Shown one piece after another: positions 8,226 to 12,401 of a stretch of 12,401 nt of DNA. A program made the position numbers and the translations under genes. The stretch lies in assembly GCA_022712475.1 (NCBI GenBank), contig JALAGK010000121.1, positions 1 to 12,401 of the forward strand, in the 5' to 3' direction. How positions within the stretch are numbered: position 1 is the stretch's first letter; each line of letters begins with the position of its first letter. Under the pieces are notes generated by a model, which did no database searches, was not told the origin of the DNA, and worked only from the letters and a program-made list of their open reading frames with translations. Source of the DNA: Enterobacteriaceae bacterium. GTDB lineage: Bacteria > Pseudomonadota > Gammaproteobacteria > Enterobacterales > Enterobacteriaceae.

Positions 8226-8969
8226 ATGAGTATGAAAAAGTTTAACCGTTGCGCAGTTGCCGCAGTCGTTTTTAGCATGTTTTGTGGTTATGCACAGGCG
8301 GGCATTTCCCTCGACCGTACTCGCCTGATTATCACGGAAAAAGATATGTCCTCCAGCGCCAACCTCACGAACACGTCACCTGAGGTGCCGTTCCTGGCGC
8401 AGTCCTGGATTGAAGATGCTAACGGCCAAAAAATTACCTCGCCGCTGGTAGTGTTGCCGCCATTGCAGCGCATTAACGGCGGTCAGAAAGGCATTGCCCG
8501 CGTAACGAAAACCGACGGTATTTCTGCGCTGCCAGCAGACAGAGAGAGCCTGTTCTATCTCAACGTGCGTGAAATTCCGCCGAAATCAGACAAGCCTAAC
8601 GTCCTTCAACTGGCGATGCAGACCCGTATCAAGTTGTTCTATCGCCCAACGGCAATTATTCCCGATAAGCGTAGCGCAGTCTGGCAGGATCAGATGGTGT
8701 TTGAGAAGCGCGGCTCAAGTATGACGGCGCAGAACCCAACGCCTTACTACATCACTATTCTTGGCCTGAGCAAAGGTGCCGGGCAGAAGATAACCGACTT
8801 CCCCGGGATTATGGTTCCGCCTAAATCCAGCCTGGACTTTAAAGTCTCAGACGGTGGTGTGAGCGAGTTCAAGATGATGTACGTGAACGACTACGGTGGC
8901 CATCCGGAACTGACTTATCGTTGCTCAGGGAATACCTGCAAGGCATTACCGCCGGCGCAACAGGGCTAA
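8226..8969 (+). CDS. Periplasmic fimbrial chaperone, PapD-like
   Basis: The protein has 247 residues. The signal peptide ends GYAQA at residue 25. The mature start GISLDRTRLII puts Arg33 at mature position 8, the anchor Arg8 of PapD. Lys136 in QTRIKLFYRP is the partner of PapD Lys112. Both grip the subunit C-terminus during donor-strand complementation. The segments DRESLFYLNVREIPPKS and ENPTPYYVT-like QNPTPYYITILGL mark the two immunoglobulin-like domains. The final pair in YRCSGNTCK matches the PapD C-terminal disulfide. The start could be ATG 8226 (AGGAG at 8212-8216) or ATG 8232, which has AGAGGA seven bases upstream and gives the cleaner signal MKKFNRC. It follows the usher by 39 bases. 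Confidence 0.96.
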   Translation: MSMKKFNRCAVAAVVFSMFCGYAQAGISLDRTRLIITEKDMSSSANLTNTSPEVPFLAQSWIEDANGQKITSPLVVLPPLQRINGGQKGIARVTKTDGISALPADRESLFYLNVREIPPKSDKPNVLQLAMQTRIKLFYRPTAIIPDKRSAVWQDQMVFEKRGSSMTAQNPTPYYITILGLSKGAGQKITDFPGIMVPPKSSLDFKVSDGGVSEFKMMYVNDYGGHPELTYRCSGNTCKALPPAQQG

Positions 8970-8988
8970 TTAATCGAGGAGTCCGACA

Positions 8989-9612
8989 ATGCAAAACAAA
9001 TTACCGTTATTCGCAATTCTGGCCGCCGGTTTTTCATTCCAGGCAACGGCTGATATTTCAGCATCGCCGCTGCACAGCGATCCGGATCATATTAAAGAAG
9101 ACAGTGGCATTGTGCGGTTTCACGGCAACGTATTCGCATCACCGTGTGTGCTCTCTTCTGAAAGTCGTTTTCAGGATGTGAGCCTCGGCGATATTAGCGC
9201 GCGCACTTTTCACAATGCGGGTGACCGCAGCCAGCCGGTGACGTTTAAAGTCTACCTGAAGGACTGCCTGAAAGGGGCTGCAACCTATCGCAACAACATT
9301 GCGGCATCACAAACGGGTCAGGAGTGGCGCACTTACACCACCAGTGAGCAGGCAGTACAGATGACCTTTATTGGTGAGTCTGATCCCGGCAATAGTTCAC
9401 TTCTGCGTACCACCGGTTCGTCGTTTGGCGCCGGTCTGCGTTTGATGAGCGTTGACGGTAAGCCATATGTCCTGAACCAGACGCAGGCGCCCTATTTGGT
9501 GAAAACCGGCGACAGCGTACTGACATTCCAGGCCGCCCTCGAGTCGACGGACAGCACCGTCACCGCCGGAGAGTTTAGCGGACTGATGCGTATCAAGATG
9601 GAGTATCTGTGA
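8989..9612 (+). CDS. Minor fimbrial subunit
   Basis: The protein has 207 residues, longer than a typical pilin. The signal peptide is about 1-21 (ends FQATA). An acidic stretch follows, then the pilin pair Cys53-Cys93 (ASPCVLS, LKDCLKG). The C-terminal strand ends MRIKMEYL. It shares local phrases with the PapH-like gene upstream (LGDISAR against FGDISAR, MTFIGESDPG against VTFIGETTNEDP), so the two may be paralogues. An insertion of about 20 residues (about 98-118) after the second Cys is unusual. ATG 8989 has a strong GAGGAG at 8976-8981. It sits 19 bases after the chaperone and touches the adhesin gene, so it is probably a tip or adaptor subunit. Its place in the fibre is inferred only. 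Confidence 0.87.
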   Translation: MQNKLPLFAILAAGFSFQATADISASPLHSDPDHIKEDSGIVRFHGNVFASPCVLSSESRFQDVSLGDISARTFHNAGDRSQPVTFKVYLKDCLKGAATYRNNIAASQTGQEWRTYTTSEQAVQMTFIGESDPGNSSLLRTTGSSFGAGLRLMSVDGKPYVLNQTQAPYLVKTGDSVLTFQAALESTDSTVTAGEFSGLMRIKMEYL

Positions 9613-10712
9613 TGAAAGCATCAGGCGTGTTTAGCCGCAAAAGTTGCGTTGCCTGTGCGCTGGCGCTGGCTCTGTTCCCCGCAGGCGCGTGGGCGGCGTT
9701 TATTGATGGTGAGGTTATCCCGGTAAACCGAAATACCCATATTTATAACGTAAAACTGGACAGTCAGACTATCACCAACAATACGGCAGGGGCGACGGCT
9801 GAAGCAACGTTCTCGCTTCAGGATACTTATGATGCAGTCGCCTTTTGTAGTGTGAACCGCAGTGGTCAGCCGATTTGGTTTGAGGGTAGATCCACTGCTG
9901 GAGCAGGGGCGGATGGTTGGGTGACTTTGAATGAATATATGGATGCCCAAGTTTCTATCCATATAGAAGGTGAGGGCAACGGCCTGCTTAGCGTTCCTTT
10001 TCCGGCAACGTCTAACAAGATGAACAAAAATATATGTCGAGCCGCGCAGGGCGCAACGGAAGAAGGTTATCCGCTTTCAAACGTTTTTGGTTCGGGCTCC
10101 CAAGGAAAGGTCACGTTCAGGCTACGTAAGCCGCTTATCAACGGTATTACCATCACAGGTACCGAAGTGGCTGAAGTGTTTGGTCGCCTTGAGGCGGGGG
10201 ACGGCATCATGGGCCCAACACCGCTGGCAAGGGTGGTTATAGACCAGGCGATTATTACCGTGCCCGATAAGTGTGTTGTCAACGACGGTGAGCCGGTCAT
10301 GGTGGATTTCGGCCAAATTCCGAACTCTGCCGCTGCGATTGAGAAGAATGCTCCAGCTATGCCTGTTGATATCAGAGTGAAGTGTGAAGGCGGGAGTTTT
10401 GCAACGCCTAATGCGAAAGTCAGGATTGGGATATTGCAAGGGAGTCCGGCCAGCTTTAATAGCGATTATTTAAGTACGACAGGTCCTGTCGATCGCAGTG
10501 ATTTAGGTATTTCGTTAACGGACAATACAACCAATCAGCAGGTTGTGCCAAATACGCTTTATGATTTTATTGATTTAAATACTACTACGGGTGGGCCTGG
10601 GCCTTTCGAGGGTCTTTGGAGTTTAACTGCGAAACCCGTAGCTAAGTCAGGAACCATGATTCCGGAAGGGGACTTCGAAGCCTCTGCCACCATTGTGACG
10701 GTGTTTGAGTGA
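9612..10712 (+). CDS. Two-domain tip adhesin of the fimbria
   Basis: The protein has 366 residues, about twice a pilin, as for tip adhesins such as PapG, FimH and MrkD. The signal peptide is about 1-28 (ends PAGAWA). The N-terminal domain (about 29-210) is rich in Thr, Asn and Gly with one cysteine pair, Cys79 and Cys142, and should carry receptor binding. The pilin domain (about 215-366) starts VPDKCVVNDGEPVMVDFG with the pair Cys221-Cys258 and ends SATIVTVFE. ATG 9612 overlaps the TGA of the previous gene (TGATG), so translation is coupled. An in-frame GTG at 9609 is a less likely start. I do not recognise the lectin domain, so the receptor is unknown. Codon use becomes more A/T-rich toward the 3' end (about 10430-10620), perhaps from recombination. 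Confidence 0.88.
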   Translation: MKASGVFSRKSCVACALALALFPAGAWAAFIDGEVIPVNRNTHIYNVKLDSQTITNNTAGATAEATFSLQDTYDAVAFCSVNRSGQPIWFEGRSTAGAGADGWVTLNEYMDAQVSIHIEGEGNGLLSVPFPATSNKMNKNICRAAQGATEEGYPLSNVFGSGSQGKVTFRLRKPLINGITITGTEVAEVFGRLEAGDGIMGPTPLARVVIDQAIITVPDKCVVNDGEPVMVDFGQIPNSAAAIEKNAPAMPVDIRVKCEGGSFATPNAKVRIGILQGSPASFNSDYLSTTGPVDRSDLGISLTDNTTNQQVVPNTLYDFIDLNTTTGGPGPFEGLWSLTAKPVAKSGTMIPEGDFEASATIVTVFE

Positions 10713-10718
10713 TACTGT

Positions 10719-10734
10719 TTCCCTAAGGAGGGAA
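10719..10734 (+). promoter_or_regulatory. Small hairpin over the ribosome binding site of the last pilin gene
   Basis: TTCCCT (10719-10724) and AGGGAA (10729-10734) pair perfectly over 6 bp with a four-base loop AAGG. The structure covers the near-perfect ribosome site AAGGAGG (10725-10731) of the gene starting at 10736. It could limit translation unless ribosomes arriving from the adhesin gene, which stops at 10712, open it. Confidence 0.45.
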
Positions 10735-10735
10735 T

Positions 10736-11308
10736 ATGCGTTTAAGGATGATGAGTTTAGTTTTCGCAGCAGCTGTTCCACTCTCTGCGCCGGTATGGGC
10801 AGCAGGGGAAATCCAGGCTGGTGATATTACGTTTACGGGAACGGTTGTGGGCCTGCCTTGCCTTATTGAGACCAATAGCGAACACCTGACTGTGTCGTTT
10901 GACCAGATTGGTTTACGCGATCTTTACGCTGGTGCTGATAACGGCACGAAAGCAAATGCAAAAGATTTTACGATTAAGTTGGTTGATTGCTCTCCTGCGG
11001 TTTCTCAGGGTGTGACCGTGACTTTCACCGGTGATTCAGACCCGGAATTGGCACAATTTTTGGCAATCAAAGCGGCTGACTCAGGTGCAGGGGAGAGCGC
11101 ATCGGGTATTGCTATCGGTATTATCGAAGCCGATGATGGCGCGCTGATTCCGTTGGGCCAGGCAAGCAAGTCTCAGGTTATTAACGGGCTGACTGCAGAT
11201 CTAAACTATAAAGCTTACGTTCGCGGCACGCCAAGTGCATTACAGGACAGATCGATAACGACCGGTAACTTCACCGCAACGGCAAACTTTGAGTTGACCT
11301 ACCAGTAA
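10736..11308 (+). CDS. Minor fimbrial subunit (pilin-like, last structural gene)
   Basis: The protein has 190 residues. The signal peptide is 1-22 (ends APVWA). The mature part starts AGEIQAGDITFTGTVVGLPC, a donor-strand region leading into the first pilin cysteine. The pair is Cys42-Cys85 (GLPCLIE, LVDCSPA). The segment TVTFTGDSDPELAQFL and the ending TATANFELTYQ are standard pilin features, and the ending resembles the PapK ending as I recall it. It could be an adaptor between the rod and adhesin or another tip-fibre subunit. Being placed after the adhesin gene differs from pap, where the adhesin gene is last. The ribosome site AAGGAGG at 10725-10731 is excellent but lies in a small hairpin. 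Confidence 0.9.
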   Translation: MRLRMMSLVFAAAVPLSAPVWAAGEIQAGDITFTGTVVGLPCLIETNSEHLTVSFDQIGLRDLYAGADNGTKANAKDFTIKLVDCSPAVSQGVTVTFTGDSDPELAQFLAIKAADSGAGESASGIAIGIIEADDGALIPLGQASKSQVINGLTADLNYKAYVRGTPSALQDRSITTGNFTATANFELTYQ

Positions 11309-11332
11309 CAGAATATCGACAGGGATGGTGCG

Positions 11333-12010
11333 ATGAAATATCAATGTTTCCTATACGATCAAAACATGTTTTTTTCCGAGGGGATAAAAGCGGTTATTCT
11401 GGAGCAATTTGGAAAATCGGGTGATATTTCATACGCCAGCTCTGACCACTTTTCTGAACTGATTGATGAGCTCAATGTAAAGAATAACGGCAGCGATGAG
11501 CGCTGGGTATTGTGCGACCTGGAAAGTTTTCCGCACGATCGCTTTAGCGCATTGAGTATTGTGAAGGAATGTTATCAGAAGCAGGATCAAAAACTGGTTA
11601 TGCTGCTGAGTGAAAATAATATTCCGCTCTTTTTTGCCTTGTATTCTTTGCTGCCTGAGGCAAACTGGTTACTGAAAAACGAATCGCTCTACCACTTCGT
11701 TTCATTCTTTCGGGATTTACGTGAAGTGGAGCCAAAATCACGCTGCTTTAGCCATTCACTGGTTAATTACACGCGCATGAAATGGCTGTCTGACAATGCG
11801 GAATGCAGTATTTCCAGCAATGAGTGGTGGTTGATGGAAGAGATATTTAAAGGCAAGTCGCTTTCGCAGATCTCCAACGAAGTGGATGTAGATATCCGTA
11901 AATTGAGTTACCACAAAAGACGTTTAATGCGTAAGCTTAACGTCAGAAACAATATCGATTTATTTAATGCCTTTCGCTGTATTGTGGCCACGCCACAACT
12001 GGCAGGATGA
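11333..12010 (+). CDS. LuxR-type transcription regulator with degenerate receiver domain, probable fimbrial or cargo regulator
   Basis: The protein has 225 residues. The C-terminal part (about 160-216) is a LuxR/GerE helix-turn-helix: SNEWWLMEEIFKGKSLSQIS, then a recognition helix with KLSYHKRRLMRKLNVRN (His194, Lys201). The N-terminal part reads like a response-regulator receiver: Asp9 in FLYDQNMFFSEG, Asp62 in VLCDLESF at the phosphate-acceptor position, Ser93, and Lys115 in NWLLKNES. The second acidic residue of the usual pair is replaced by Gln10, so phosphorylation is uncertain. It starts 24 bases after the last pilin gene with AGGGATGG ahead of it and no terminator between, so it is probably the last gene of the fimbrial transcript and may feed back on it. 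LuxR-type regulators such as FimZ and FimW control other fimbriae. The targets here are inferred. Confidence 0.87.
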   Translation: MKYQCFLYDQNMFFSEGIKAVILEQFGKSGDISYASSDHFSELIDELNVKNNGSDERWVLCDLESFPHDRFSALSIVKECYQKQDQKLVMLLSENNIPLFFALYSLLPEANWLLKNESLYHFVSFFRDLREVEPKSRCFSHSLVNYTRMKWLSDNAECSISSNEWWLMEEIFKGKSLSQISNEVDVDIRKLSYHKRRLMRKLNVRNNIDLFNAFRCIVATPQLAG

Positions 12011-12018
12011 ATTTAAGT

Positions 12019-12040
12019 TTGCTGGCAATTGCGCCAGCAA
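12019..12040 (+). promoter_or_regulatory. Hairpin between the regulator and the first cargo gene
   Basis: TTGCTGGC (12019-12026) and GCCAGCAA (12033-12040) pair perfectly over 8 bp with a six-base loop, starting 8 bases after the regulator stop. No T run follows on either strand, so it is at best a weak terminator. It may define an mRNA end, as a processing or stability element, before the highly expressed small gene. Confidence 0.55.
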
Positions 12041-12091
12041 GGCAATGGAAACATTGTGAATTGTAACTAAAGCTAAGGAAATGGATAAACC

Positions 12092-12307
12092 ATGAACAAA
12101 ATCAATACTTTTGAAGCAGCAAACGTTGTTGGTGGTACCGCGCAGGACTGCGTGTACACCTACGAATCTATCATTATCGGTAGCGGACGCGAGTCTTGCC
12201 GTCTGGTTGCTAGCTGCACCGACAAAAAAGGCAACCTGACTCAGTCTTTTGCTGATGTAGACAACAGCGCTTGCAGCGTTATTCACTATGATATATTAGT
12301 TAAATAA
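12092..12307 (+). CDS. Small secreted protein with double-glycine leader (probable exporter cargo, DUF4762-like)
   Basis: The protein has 71 residues. The first 15 are a double-glycine leader, MNKINTFEAANVVGG. Counted back from the GG cut it has Ile at -12, Glu at -8, Val at -4 and Gly at -2 and -1. It has the same length and spacing as the colicin V leader. The mature part would be 56 residues with four cysteines (20, 36, 42, 61), enough for two disulfides. It has more acidic than basic residues and no long hydrophobic helix, so it does not look like a class II microcin. Small enterobacterial proteins with this leader are, from memory, in family DUF4762 of unknown function. The codons are strongly favoured types, suggesting high expression. 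AAGGAA at 12075-12080 lies 11 bases before ATG. The C39 exporter at 1577-3712 is the obvious candidate partner. Confidence 0.85.
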   Translation: MNKINTFEAANVVGGTAQDCVYTYESIIIGSGRESCRLVASCTDKKGNLTQSFADVDNSACSVIHYDILVK

Positions 12308-12343
12308 GTTTAATAATTTTAAAGCTTACTCCAATAAATAACA

Positions 12344-12401
12344 ATGAAAAACATCAATACTATTGAAGCAGCAGCAATTGTTGGTGGTATCGCAGCAGGC
12401 C
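12344..12401 (+). CDS. Second small protein with double-glycine leader (5' end only, cut by window edge)
   Basis: Nineteen codons are visible: the leader MKNINTIEAAAIVGG followed by IAAG, then the window ends. The leader matches that of the gene 252 bases upstream in 10 of 15 positions, keeping Ile at -12, Glu at -8, Ile at -4 and the GG. The first mature residues differ. No clear ribosome binding site precedes ATG 12344 (the preceding bases are A/T-rich), so either initiation is weak or the structure upstream matters. An A/T-rich imperfect hairpin spans 12305-12328, overlapping the stop of the first cargo gene. This is a second, probably paralogous, cargo. Confidence 0.75.
   Translation, partial: MKNINTIEAAAIVGGIAAG

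Noticed and set aside
12081..12095. Four-codon open frame (MDKP) overlapping the cargo start as ATGA
   Set aside because: The AAGGAA touches its ATG with no spacing, so ribosomes would favour the ATG at 12092; most likely chance.

Overview
The window comes from an enterobacterial chromosome (order Enterobacterales, close to Enterobacter, Kluyvera or Cedecea in style). The pointers are the codon use, the CvaA/CvaB-like exporter, the Pap-like chaperone-usher genes and the small proteins with an EAAxxVGG leader. The genus cannot be fixed from the sequence alone. All convincing genes lie on the + strand.

Region 1 (1-3712) is a type I secretion operon: the 3' end of a TolC-family outer-membrane channel, a CvaA/HlyD-type periplasmic adaptor, and a CvaB-type ABC exporter with an intact C39 (double-glycine) peptidase. 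It is closed by a good intrinsic terminator at 3735-3770. Region 2 (3771-4477) is an AT-rich intergenic stretch of about 700 bases with no convincing gene. It has several small hairpins and not a single GATC site.

Region 3 (4478-11308) is a six-gene chaperone-usher fimbrial operon related to the P-pilus (pap, pi) class. The order is major pilin, PapH-like minor pilin, PapC-like usher, PapD-like chaperone, minor pilin, two-domain tip adhesin and last minor pilin. That is seven structural or assembly genes counting the usher and chaperone. A strong GNRA-loop hairpin follows the major pilin gene. The Pap regulators PapI and PapB are absent. Instead a LuxR-type regulator with a degenerate receiver domain (11333-12010) follows the last pilin gene by 24 bases.

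Region 4 (12011-12401) holds two tandem small genes, the second cut by the window end. Both encode the same kind of 15-residue double-glycine leader as colicin V precursors, but the proteins differ after the leader. The simplest reading is that the exporter in region 1 cleaves and secretes the small cysteine-rich proteins of region 4, with the fimbrial operon and its regulator in between. This would be a type I-secreted peptide system physically tied to an adhesive pilus. No immunity gene is visible, and the complete cargo is acidic and has four cysteines, so a bacteriocin role is not a given.
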